A stretch of 64,000 nucleotides of DNA from NCBI GenBank assembly GCA_947503835.1, contig CANNFM010000025.1, positions 1-64,000 on the forward strand, read 5' to 3'. Source of the DNA: an uncultured Aquimarina sp. GTDB lineage: Bacteria > Bacteroidota > Bacteroidia > Flavobacteriales > Flavobacteriaceae. Under the pieces are notes generated by a model. The model was given only the letters and a program-made list of their open reading frames with translations, had not been told where the DNA came from and ran no database searches. Of this stretch, positions 36,505-45,099 are shown piece after piece. Position 1 is the first letter of the stretch; each line of letters opens with the position of its first letter. The position numbers and the translations under genes are program-made.

Positions 36505-36876
36505 ATGAGCAAATCTTTACACTCTCTAACTTTATTAGTCTTCTTATTGATTTTTAACTTTATAAATTCACAATCTTTGTTTGCAGACGATCACTTTTCT
36601 CATGAAGAGGGTAATTTTCATTCTGTAGACGTTGAATCTAATTTAACAGACAACCTTATATCTTCAGAAAAGAAGGTTTTTTCTTACATTTCTAAAATCC
36701 AAGATACTCATTTAGATCATGATCATGATTTGTCATTGTTAGACGTTATTTCTTCTGACGAAAGTTCTGATTTTAATTGTTCTGGTGGATTTTGTATGAA
36801 TAAATCACATTTCCATAAAAAAGGATTAACCATAAAAAAACAACTCTTCGTTTATTTTATGAGAATCTCATGTTAA
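36505..36876 (+). CDS. Small exported His/Cys-containing protein of unknown function
   Basis: 123 residues with a signal peptide (1-22 or so). The mature part is acidic and has many His: DDHFSHEE, THLDHDHD (68-75), then CSGGFC (92-97) and NKSHFHKK, followed by a basic end. Such a layout could bind Zn or Cu, though no family is recognised. It sits 85 bases before the DEAD-box gene, which has its own promoter, so the two need not be linked. Confidence 0.65.
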   Translation: MSKSLHSLTLLVFLLIFNFINSQSLFADDHFSHEEGNFHSVDVESNLTDNLISSEKKVFSYISKIQDTHLDHDHDLSLLDVISSDESSDFNCSGGFCMNKSHFHKKGLTIKKQLFVYFMRISC

Positions 36877-36911
36877 GATAAATTTTATTGAACTAGTTAT
36901 TTATTGATTAC

Positions 36912-36942
36912 CTTGGGTTATAAATATATTCGGCTATTTTTG
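36912..36942 (+). promoter_or_regulatory. Bacteroidetes-type promoter of the DEAD-box gene
   Basis: CTTG (36912-36915), a 19-base spacer and TATTTTTG (36935-36942), 19 bases before the start codon. Confidence 0.6.
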
Positions 36943-36961
36943 CAACTTAAATCTGGTAGCT

Positions 36962-38071
36962 ATGACATTTTTAGAACTTGGAGTCTCCAAAGAACTTTGC
37001 AAAGGCCTTAAAGAAATAGGGATAACAACCCCTACAAAGATTCAGGAACAAGCCATACCTGTTTTAATGAATCGTCAGGTTGATTTTGTTGGAAAAGCCC
37101 AAACAGGAACCGGGAAAACTGCAGCTTTTGGAATTCCAATACTGTCTGACATAAATCCGACAAAAAACCATATACAAGCTTTGATTTTGGCTCCAACACG
37201 AGAGCTTGGACAACAAATAGCAAAACAACTTTTTAAATATACAAAGTACACCGATAAGATTTTTATAGAATCTGTGTATGGTGGTGAAAAAATTGAAAGG
37301 CAGATTTCTAGATTGAGCAGGCCTACCCATATTGTCGTTGCCACTCCTGGAAGACTCATAGATTTAATGGACAGAAAGGTGGTTGATATTTCTAAAATAA
37401 AGACCATAATACTGGATGAAGCAGATGAGATGTTAAGTATGGGCTTCAAGAAAGATCTTACTACTATTTTAAGTAAAACCGAAGGCCAAAGAAATGTATG
37501 GCTTTTTTCGGCTACGATGCCTTCTTCATTAAATGAGATCATTACTACCTATGTAGATAAAAATGCAATACAGATTACTATTGATAAGAATGATGCTGTA
37601 AATAAAGGTATTGATCATCAATTTGTGATTGGGGAAGAAGTGAATAAATTAGACACTCTTACCTATTTTTTAAAAACGCAAAAGACAAGTAGAGGTATTA
37701 TTTTTACAAAAACTAAAGCCGCAGCAAGAACTCTTTCTAAGCAACTAAAAGCTAAGAATTATGAAGTGGATTTACTTGAGGGAGAGATGACCCAGAAGGA
37801 ACGTGATAAAGTAATGAGAGCTTTTCGAAAAAAAACATTACAATTGTTAGTGTCGACAGATGTGGCCGCAAGAGGAATAGATGTGGCGAATCTGGCTTTT
37901 GTGATTCATTATCAGTTACCGGATCAAATCGAATATTATACTCATAGAAGTGGTAGAACAGCCAGAGCTGGTAAAACGGGATTGTCATTGGCTTTAATAA
38001 CAAAATCAGAAGTTAAAGTTGTTAGAGAATTAGAAAAACAACTCGGTATTAGATTTAGCCAAATAAGATAA
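36962..38071 (+). CDS. DEAD-box RNA helicase
   Basis: 369 residues containing the full core: Q motif (IGITTPTKIQEQAIP), motif I AQTGTGKT, Ia PTRELGQQ, II DEAD, III SAT, V DVAARGID and VI HRSGRTARAG. The protein ends right after the second RecA domain, so it lacks the basic or DbpA-like tail of CsdA/DbpA and is a minimal helicase. Likely roles are ribosome assembly or cold adaptation, as inferred from the family. Confidence 0.93.
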   Translation: MTFLELGVSKELCKGLKEIGITTPTKIQEQAIPVLMNRQVDFVGKAQTGTGKTAAFGIPILSDINPTKNHIQALILAPTRELGQQIAKQLFKYTKYTDKIFIESVYGGEKIERQISRLSRPTHIVVATPGRLIDLMDRKVVDISKIKTIILDEADEMLSMGFKKDLTTILSKTEGQRNVWLFSATMPSSLNEIITTYVDKNAIQITIDKNDAVNKGIDHQFVIGEEVNKLDTLTYFLKTQKTSRGIIFTKTKAAARTLSKQLKAKNYEVDLLEGEMTQKERDKVMRAFRKKTLQLLVSTDVAARGIDVANLAFVIHYQLPDQIEYYTHRSGRTARAGKTGLSLALITKSEVKVVRELEKQLGIRFSQIR

Positions 38072-38083
38072 TAAAGACGTTTT

Positions 38084-38452
38084 TTAACTCACAACTATTG
38101 TAGAAATAACAGATAATAATTTATCAAAATTGACTGGTTTTGAGAAGTAATTGTCAAAACCAATATTAATGAAACGTTGTTTATCTCCAGGCATAGCATA
38201 AGCAGTAACTGCAAAAACCGGGGTGTTTTTGATAATATCTAGCTTACGAAACCTTTGAAGCAACTCACAACCATCCATTTGATTTAATCCAAGATTAATA
38301 TCAACTAGGATAAGATCAAGATTTTTTTCTTTTACTACCTTAAGAGCTTGTGAGCCATTTTCTGCAATGATAACATTAGAGTCATGTTTGGATAACATTT
38401 TATCCATTACCAGAGCATTTATTTTATTATCTTCTACGTAAAGAATATTCAT
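38084..38452 (-). CDS. Single-domain response regulator
   Basis: 122-residue receiver domain only. Acidic pocket Glu7-Asp8, phosphoacceptor Asp51 in LILVDINLG, Thr/Ser in FAVTAYA and Lys in YFSKPVNF. It has no output domain, so it would pass phosphate on or act by protein binding. Its ATG overlaps the stop of the kinase gene by 4 bases (ATGA), showing translational coupling and a partnership. Confidence 0.92.
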   Translation of the reverse strand: MNILYVEDNKINALVMDKMLSKHDSNVIIAENGSQALKVVKEKNLDLILVDINLGLNQMDGCELLQRFRKLDIIKNTPVFAVTAYAMPGDKQRFINIGFDNYFSKPVNFDKLLSVISTIVVS

Positions 38453-40650
38453 AAGTGTCTCGGAATTATAATTATAAGTTCTGTACCCTTCCCTAATTTA
38501 CTTTTTAATTTAATTTTTCCGCCTAAGATTTCGATATATCTTTTTGAAAGGCTTAGTCCAATACCAGTCCCTTCATATTGACGACTTATACCAACGCTTC
38601 CTTGTATTAGCGGTTCAAAGATTTTATCAAAATCTTTTTTGTCTATGCCTATACCTGTATCTTTAATATAAATATAAATATTTTTTTTTGAAATTTCAGA
38701 ATTAATATAAATGTCTACCGCTCCTTTTTTTGTGTATTTGATGGCGTTATGTATTACATTATTAAGAGCTGGTCGAAATAAATTTATATCTATTTTCGCT
38801 TGTGGACTTTCTGTATCAAGTTCTAGGGTATAATTCAATCCTTTACTATCTGCCATATATTTATACTCCCTAAAAGAGGTTTCTACAATATAATTGATAT
38901 CTACTTCTTCAAAATTTAGGTTGTCATGAATTGCATTTATTTCACTAAAATTGGATAGCTTATTCATTGTGTCTAATAGTCGATCTTTACTATCTTCCAG
39001 GTATTTTAGTAATTGATTTTGCTCGTCTGGATATTTATCTTCAAGTATTAGATTGCTAATTGTCATTATTCCATTTAGTGGTGTTCTTATTTCGTGACTA
39101 AAATTTGACAATATATTAGATTTCAAATTACTAAGCTCTTGTTCTCGTAGATGTGCCTCGGTTATGGCTTGTTCGGCAAGTTTTCTCTCAGAGATGTCAT
39201 GAAAACTTACCAATATTGAGTTTATTTTGTAATCATTATCAAAAATGGGTGTATATTTTGATTCGAGCCATTGGGTATCTCCTTCATTAGTTATACGTTC
39301 AATTTCTTTTTTGATTGTATTTCCTTTCAATGCTTCGTTAAAGGTATGTACAAACGAATTTTTAAAGTTAATAGGCATAACATCAATAAAAAAACTGTCG
39401 GTTTGAGTTGGGTCTATATTAAAATCTTGTTTAATGATTTTTAATGATTTTTTATCGGCGATTAAAATTTTCCCTTGCGTGTCTAGTAATACGGTATATG
39501 CAAATGCATTATTTACTATAGCTTGCAGCCTGCTTTTGCCTTCAATAATAGTTTGTTCATCCAATTTTTTTTGATGTACGTCTATTAAATTGCCAATCAT
39601 TCGTACAGTCTCACCTTTTTTATTTTTTCTTCTAAAGCCATGAACTTCGTAGTGGTGATATGTTCCTTTATGATGTTTTAAACGGTAATAATTAAAATAG
39701 TGGTTTCCTGTTTTGTTAAGATTGTCAAGATGTCTTTTTAGCGCATTTTCGACGTCTTCGGGGTGTATCATTTTTCTAAACTCCTCTTCGGGTACAAAAT
39801 CTTGACTTAATGGTAATCCAAGCATCTTTTTGAAAGCGCTACTATAGAACACCATATTGGTTTCTATGATGTGATCAAACAATCCAGATTGTATTCCTTT
39901 TAGAGCTAAATGTTTGGTTTCTTCATTATACTTTAGTTTTTTAATGTAATTATGACGTTCTGTAACGTCGGCAATAGTACCATTTACATAAACAACTTCA
40001 TTTTTGTAAATAACTGGCTGGGCTACTACTTTAACCCATTTTTCTACTCCTTTATGACTAATTATTTTTTCTGTATATTCATAGGGCTCTTTGTTTTTTA
40101 TGAGGTTGTCAAGGTAGCCTTCTAATCGTGCTCTGGATTCTATAGGATAGAAAGAGGCTCCTAATTCTCTGGTCATGGGAACATCTGGATCTAAATCTTT
40201 TATGTAGTAACAGCCCTTGGACCAATACATTTCTTTAGTTTTAGGATTAAAATACCAAGCTCCTGTTTTGGTAAGTTTAGAAAGTGTAATTAAAGCTCTA
40301 TGTTCTTTATATTCTTCAGTGGTATCGATTCCTGTGGCATAAATTAAATCATCATGGTAGGTCAGATTAAATTTCAATGCAAGCACCATATTATTTTTTG
40401 TAACAAAACTGAAAGGCTTACTTATAATAGAATTTTCTTTTGATAAGTTTGCAATAGCCCCTTTAAAAATTTTTACATCTTCATCAATAATATAATCAGT
40501 GATATATTTTACTTCGCCTATATAGGAGGGTGTAAACAGTGTTTCGCATCTATTATTGTATGCAATGACCTCACCATTTTTTTTTAAAATAAAAAGAAAG
40601 TGTAAAGTTTTCTCGGCTAAGATTTCAAATTGTTCCAGAGTAAAAGGCAT
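38449..40650 (-). CDS. Multi-PAS sensor histidine kinase
   Basis: 733 residues with no transmembrane segment. Four PAS/PAC modules (about 1-110, 115-235, 240-365 and 370-495; WVKVVAQPVIYKNEVVYVNGTIADVTE and similar endings), then HisKA with the H box NFSHEIRTPLNGI (His near 518) and HATPase_c with NVIHNAIKYT (N), DTGIGI (G1) and GTGIGLSLSKRYIE (G2). It should be a soluble sensor of redox, light or small ligands. Cofactor residues for heme or flavin are not evident. It probably phosphorylates the overlapping receiver. Confidence 0.92.
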   Translation of the reverse strand: MPFTLEQFEILAEKTLHFLFILKKNGEVIAYNNRCETLFTPSYIGEVKYITDYIIDEDVKIFKGAIANLSKENSIISKPFSFVTKNNMVLALKFNLTYHDDLIYATGIDTTEEYKEHRALITLSKLTKTGAWYFNPKTKEMYWSKGCYYIKDLDPDVPMTRELGASFYPIESRARLEGYLDNLIKNKEPYEYTEKIISHKGVEKWVKVVAQPVIYKNEVVYVNGTIADVTERHNYIKKLKYNEETKHLALKGIQSGLFDHIIETNMVFYSSAFKKMLGLPLSQDFVPEEEFRKMIHPEDVENALKRHLDNLNKTGNHYFNYYRLKHHKGTYHHYEVHGFRRKNKKGETVRMIGNLIDVHQKKLDEQTIIEGKSRLQAIVNNAFAYTVLLDTQGKILIADKKSLKIIKQDFNIDPTQTDSFFIDVMPINFKNSFVHTFNEALKGNTIKKEIERITNEGDTQWLESKYTPIFDNDYKINSILVSFHDISERKLAEQAITEAHLREQELSNLKSNILSNFSHEIRTPLNGIMTISNLILEDKYPDEQNQLLKYLEDSKDRLLDTMNKLSNFSEINAIHDNLNFEEVDINYIVETSFREYKYMADSKGLNYTLELDTESPQAKIDINLFRPALNNVIHNAIKYTKKGAVDIYINSEISKKNIYIYIKDTGIGIDKKDFDKIFEPLIQGSVGISRQYEGTGIGLSLSKRYIEILGGKIKLKSKLGKGTELIIIIPRHL

Positions 40651-40780
40651 AAAAAACGGTCATTTCTATAATAGTTCTGGGGTAATTTTATCTTAAAGTT
40701 ACAAAATGATTTAGAATGACAACATTTAAGAGGTTGTTTTTAAGGCTATAATCGATTAACTATAACATAAATCGATGAAA

Positions 40781-42220
40781 TTACACTATTAAGTTTTGGG
40801 TTTTTATTGTTCCTTGCCAAATTGGAAGTATTCTCTCATAGCTAATCAAATCTATAGTTAACATTTCATTATTTTCTTTTGACAATATCATTCTTTCTAT
40901 GCCCCAGCTTTCTGGTTGAATATAGTTGTTCCCAGATGTTAGTAGAAATGCATAAGTAGTGTTGTTCTTTTCTTTAATAGATGGAGGGCACCAACTTTTA
41001 TCATATTCAGAGGTTGTTTTTCTAGGAGCAAAACAAAACCGATCTATAGTTTGTATTTCGGGATATGTGGGTATTGTATCCAAATCAATATTACCTACTA
41101 CTAGCTTTTGCAATTCTTTAGCATTGGCAGAATTATTATAAAGTACAATTTCATATTTACCAGTATTTAAAAAATTAATCTCATACGTAGTGAGGTTTTG
41201 AAGTATACTATAATGTTTTTTTTCTTTTGGGGAAGTGACATCATAGATGCCATTTTCTAAAAACAATGGGAGTCTGAACTTATAAGAACCTGATAAAATT
41301 TCTGAATATGTTAATGGTGGATCTAGATATTCTGCTTTATCATGGGCAACTATGAGTTTACGTACTTTAGACTTCTGAATATATTCATTATTAGGACCTA
41401 GAGCTGGCGTCCAGCGATTATAATTGATTGTTCCTAAGTTGATATCTATAAGGCCATTTGTAATAGTTTTTGTGACAATACGATATTTCGCTAAATCGAT
41501 TTTTACAACATCCCTCATATGATATTCTGATTCCCAGTATATTTGACTAAAAGCAGGATTATTATTTATATTTGGATACGATGTATTGATAAGACCATGA
41601 TTTTGATCTGGTTTTGTCGGATCTGTACCATTCCAATCCACAAACCAACCTTGTCTAGCTTCAGAACCAGCTTGTTCCTGACACAATAAATTGTATACAT
41701 CAGGGGGCATTTCAAACGAAGCATGATACTTAATAGTATTAGAATGTACTTTTATTTCGAATCCCTCACTGGTAGTACAGTTATTTATTAATTCTATATA
41801 ATCAAAAGACTCACCGTTTTCGATTTCTAATGAATTCGAAAATTCTGATTTCAGAATAAGACTCCATCTTGATAATTCATGTTGGCAGACCTCAACTTTT
41901 TCTTGAGTTGTTAACTCCTCCCAGCTTTTTTTGGGATTCTCACGAAAATTATTGGATGATTCAATAGTTAATTGCCTAAATGACATTTTTTGAATAGTTG
42001 TTATTGTATTGTCACGGTTATACAATCTAAGTCTTATTGTTAAATTTTTGAGATCAATAATTTCAAAACTTATATACTCTATTATTTTGGTTAAATCTGT
42101 TCCTCCATAGATATATGCTCTGGCTTCTTCAAAAGGTATTTCATTTTTGTAATAGTTAAGTATTTCTTCCTTTTTTTCAATAAGCTGCTTTGGGATGAAT
42201 AATTTAGTTTTATATTCCAT
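40781..42220 (-). CDS. Hypothetical protein, 479 residues, no recognised family
   Basis: No signal peptide or membrane segment, so cytoplasmic or released by an unknown route. The composition is ordinary and the frame well-kept, with a beta-rich pattern (FEIIDLKNLTIRLRLYNRDNTITTIQKM). Features: Trp-rich QGWFVDWNGTDPTKPDQNHG (190-210), several Cys, and a C-terminal block FCFAPRKTTSEYDKSWCPPSIKEKNNTTYAFLLTSG. It lies between the kinase and the GH16 gene. I do not recognise it and propose no function. Confidence 0.75.
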   Translation of the reverse strand: MEYKTKLFIPKQLIEKKEEILNYYKNEIPFEEARAYIYGGTDLTKIIEYISFEIIDLKNLTIRLRLYNRDNTITTIQKMSFRQLTIESSNNFRENPKKSWEELTTQEKVEVCQHELSRWSLILKSEFSNSLEIENGESFDYIELINNCTTSEGFEIKVHSNTIKYHASFEMPPDVYNLLCQEQAGSEARQGWFVDWNGTDPTKPDQNHGLINTSYPNINNNPAFSQIYWESEYHMRDVVKIDLAKYRIVTKTITNGLIDINLGTINYNRWTPALGPNNEYIQKSKVRKLIVAHDKAEYLDPPLTYSEILSGSYKFRLPLFLENGIYDVTSPKEKKHYSILQNLTTYEINFLNTGKYEIVLYNNSANAKELQKLVVGNIDLDTIPTYPEIQTIDRFCFAPRKTTSEYDKSWCPPSIKEKNNTTYAFLLTSGNNYIQPESWGIERMILSKENNEMLTIDLISYERILPIWQGTIKTQNLIV

Positions 42221-42345
42221 ACCGTTGTATTAGATTGATTTGAATTTTGTGATCCGTAAATCATAAAGTTAAAATTAATATATGGAACTGGTAATCCCAA
42301 TAATGGGGATTTTAATTATGACGAAATACTATAGTCCAAATAATA

Positions 42346-42383
42346 ATTAACCCCATCTAAGAAACATCTTAAACAGGGTTAAT
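42346..42383 (-). terminator. Possible weak terminator of the GH16 gene
   Basis: ATTAACCC / GGGTTAAT stem with a 22-base loop, followed on the minus strand by an AT-rich stretch with few consecutive Ts. Confidence 0.4.
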
Positions 42384-42406
42384 CTTTTAATAAGGAGAAA
42401 CTTAAT

Positions 42407-44788
42407 TTATTTTATGGGTATTGCTCTGCTTGTTGCTTCATAATCCCCAGCTTTTATCTTAACAAAATAGATCGTTCTACTACGAACAGATTTTCCAGAA
42501 TTATCGGTTCCATCCCATCGGTAGCTATGCTTACCTGATTTGTGTCGAATACCAGGAACAATATTGCGTATTTTTTGACCTCTAACATCATAGATAGCCA
42601 TATCTACAATCTCATCATTTGGTATCGAAAAATGAATCGTAGTCGCGCTACTAAAAGGGTTTGGATAATTAAAGAGTTCATATGATAATGAGTTTTCATC
42701 CTCTTCATCATCGTCATCTTCTTCTTCCGAAGTATTCACTAAGATGTCTGCAATATCCAGTTTCCATCGAGTCCAGATTCCTGTTGCATTATCTCCTGTT
42801 AGTTCAATGAATGGATTACTGTTACTTGTTGATATAATCCTTATTTTTTTATCAGTTCCCCGATTTACAATATGATTATATCCATCGCCACTATCCACAA
42901 GTTTCCATTGTGTAAATGTTCCTGTTGCTGAATTAGGCACTTGTTTTATTCTGGAACCAACTGCATCATCTATAGGTCTAAAATGTTTCCCTGTTTTTCT
43001 ATTTTTAAAATAAAAATAGCTACTATCGGTTTCAATTTTTTCCCACTGTGTCCACTGCGTAGTATCATTAGCAAAAGTATGAACGATTGCTGAATCATCA
43101 TTTGCATCTTTAGGTTTCAACTTCAGATCGTTTGTTTTATTGACTACGTTATAATAGATAACGCTTCCGGGAGGAATTGCCGTTGCAATTGTTTGTGCAG
43201 ATTCTGATCTACCTTCATGATCAGTAACCGTAAGTGTAACGGTATAAATCCCTGCTTTAGAATATCCATGTTGTGGATTGGCTTTAGTACTTGTGTTTCC
43301 ATCACCAAAATTCCAGAAATAAGAAAGCTTAGAGCCTTCGGGATCCATAGATCCTGCACTGCTGAAACAAATCTTTCCATCATCATCATCGTCATCGTCA
43401 TCGTCACACTCATCATCGTCATCATCATCGTCGTCTTCATCAACCAGAAAATCACTACTATATGGACCATTGATATTCACTACAGGAGGTTTGTCTGTTC
43501 TAAACAATGGCTGATAAACACGTACATAGTCTACCAGGTATTGGGTTGGAAAATCTATTCCTGATGGGTCTCCACCATTACTTCCAAGAGCCAGGTTAAG
43601 TATAATATACTGGGGTTTTCTAAATGGATTCTCACCAGGACAACTAGCGGTTCCATTTATTGTTTTATCTAAATCCTGGGTGTTTAATAGGATATCATCA
43701 ACATAAATAGACATACGATCTTCATCCCAATCTAGTGTCCAGACATGATAATCATCAACCCAATTAGGACCAAAACTACTTACAGGTCTGTTTTTTGCAT
43801 TCCAAACCCCTCTCCATCGGGTATTACTTCCCCAAACATAATTGGCCAAAAGTTTACCTCCGTAGTTCTCCATGATGTCAACTTCACCACCCGAAGGCCA
43901 TTGGCAAGAGGTACCAAGTAACCAGATTGCAGGCCAGGTACCTTTTAAATTAGTGATTTTTGCTCTTATTTCAAACCTACCATATTTCCAGGAGTGTTTC
44001 CCATTAGTGCTTACTATTGAAGAGGTGTAATCTACAAATTCTCTGGATTTTTTCCAGTCAGTCGAGGTTGGATCGTACCAAGGATTAGGGAACCTTTCTT
44101 TTCGACCTTCTATAACAAGATTACCACCTTCTTGAGTAGCATTTTCTGGTTGGTACCATTGCAATTCTTTATTTCTTTGGAAACCGGTTCCAGATCTCCA
44201 ATCATTCTCATTTACTGGTCCTGTACCATTAAACTCATCTGCCCAGGCAAGTTTATAGGGGAATTTAGGAGAAGAAATGATACTTAGATTATCTGCATAA
44301 CCTATACCTGTCCCACCAGGTGGCTTGTAAATATAAATTCTGGCAGAAGTGCTGACAGGTCCTGTAACAAACTCAAGATAGATCTTTCTGTAACGGGTAT
44401 TACTCACCGTTTTGTTTTTTTCATTTCCTCCATGTTCTTTAACACCTATATTAATAGGAGAACCATTAGAAGATTTTGCCCACCCAGTTATTAGATATGT
44501 TGTATTAGGTGTTAAACCAGTTATTAATTGGTTAGCTCCACTGTTATCTACAGCACTAAGTGCATAACTTCCGGATTTAATATTAGATTGAACTCGCGCG
44601 GCACCACCCCAAATGATCCATTCTGATGTTTCGTCTTCGAAATCCGGATTATCAATAATATCGGTTTGAGCTTGTAAACTGAAAGCCATCAATAGCGTCA
44701 AAAACAGTAACAGTACAAGTCGAGTTTTGTAGCAATTTTTTATGAACTCTGGCGGCAGAGTTGATTGCTGATTGTCTTTTTTTTTCAT
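42407..44788 (-). CDS. Secreted multidomain GH16 glycoside hydrolase with T9SS sorting domain
   Basis: 793 residues from the ATG at 44788 (an ATG at 44836 would add 16). Order: signal peptide (to about 41), CBM-like beta-sandwich (45-175), GH16 jelly roll (180-430) with GGEVDIMENYGG near 303 (Glu nucleophile, Asp, Glu acid/base), a PKD domain (437-540) interrupted by about 20 acidic residues, a three-fold repeat module ending WTQWEKI, FTQWKLV and WTRWKLD (beta-trefoil-like), an acidic linker and a T9SS type A domain (YPNPFSSATTIHFSIP on). An endo-acting beta-glucanase or galactanase on the cell surface; neighbours favour a sulfated galactan. Divergent from a sulfatase gene. Confidence 0.93.
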   Translation of the reverse strand: MKKKDNQQSTLPPEFIKNCYKTRLVLLLFLTLLMAFSLQAQTDIIDNPDFEDETSEWIIWGGAARVQSNIKSGSYALSAVDNSGANQLITGLTPNTTYLITGWAKSSNGSPINIGVKEHGGNEKNKTVSNTRYRKIYLEFVTGPVSTSARIYIYKPPGGTGIGYADNLSIISSPKFPYKLAWADEFNGTGPVNENDWRSGTGFQRNKELQWYQPENATQEGGNLVIEGRKERFPNPWYDPTSTDWKKSREFVDYTSSIVSTNGKHSWKYGRFEIRAKITNLKGTWPAIWLLGTSCQWPSGGEVDIMENYGGKLLANYVWGSNTRWRGVWNAKNRPVSSFGPNWVDDYHVWTLDWDEDRMSIYVDDILLNTQDLDKTINGTASCPGENPFRKPQYIILNLALGSNGGDPSGIDFPTQYLVDYVRVYQPLFRTDKPPVVNINGPYSSDFLVDEDDDDDDDDECDDDDDDDDDGKICFSSAGSMDPEGSKLSYFWNFGDGNTSTKANPQHGYSKAGIYTVTLTVTDHEGRSESAQTIATAIPPGSVIYYNVVNKTNDLKLKPKDANDDSAIVHTFANDTTQWTQWEKIETDSSYFYFKNRKTGKHFRPIDDAVGSRIKQVPNSATGTFTQWKLVDSGDGYNHIVNRGTDKKIRIISTSNSNPFIELTGDNATGIWTRWKLDIADILVNTSEEEDDDDEEDENSLSYELFNYPNPFSSATTIHFSIPNDEIVDMAIYDVRGQKIRNIVPGIRHKSGKHSYRWDGTDNSGKSVRSRTIYFVKIKAGDYEATSRAIPIK

Positions 44789-45099
44789 AATAACATAAGT
44801 TATGGTTAATAAAAAATTATGTGAATGATTGTTCATAGAATAAGCATCTTTAGATTTTTATAAAATTTTAATAAAAAAAATGCATTTTCAATAAATAAAG
44901 CATGCATTTTGTAAAGATAATATGCTTTCCTTTCCTTGTGCTATCACTAAAGTCTCAAATGAGGGGTGAGAATGTTTCATTACTGTTAAAAGCATAAAAA
45001 GTCAAGTATTGACACCGATTAATATCTATATATTTATCTAAAATTGACTCTGATTATAGAGTAATTTCTTCCAAATTTTTTAATCGAAATGTATATGTA
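44789..45099. promoter_or_regulatory. Divergent promoter region between GH16 and sulfatase 1
   Basis: 311 bases without a gene. It holds the shared operator-like dyad at 44952-44976 (listed separately) and a direct repeat ATGCATTTT (44879-44887 and 44904-44912). No consensus TAnnTTTG box is obvious. Confidence 0.5.
44952..44976. promoter_or_regulatory. Candidate operator 1 (TCTCA-N9-TGAGA)
   Basis: A 25-base sequence that recurs at 50074-50098 with 23 identities. Both contain TCTCA and TGAGA as a dyad around a G-rich centre, flanked by GTC on the left outer edge and ATGTT on the right. It is 116 bases from the GH16 ORF's upstream ATG and 124 from the sulfatase start. Confidence 0.7.

Noticed and set aside
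37032..38003. Long antisense frames within the DEAD-box helicase gene
   Set aside because: All helicase motifs are in the plus-strand frame; the antisense products have no similarity pattern.
43144..43564. Open frames on both strands over the acidic tract of the GH16 gene
   Set aside because: They arise from the GAT/GAC repeats read in other frames (poly-Met/Thr or poly-Ile/Val); the GH16 frame with its domains explains the DNA.
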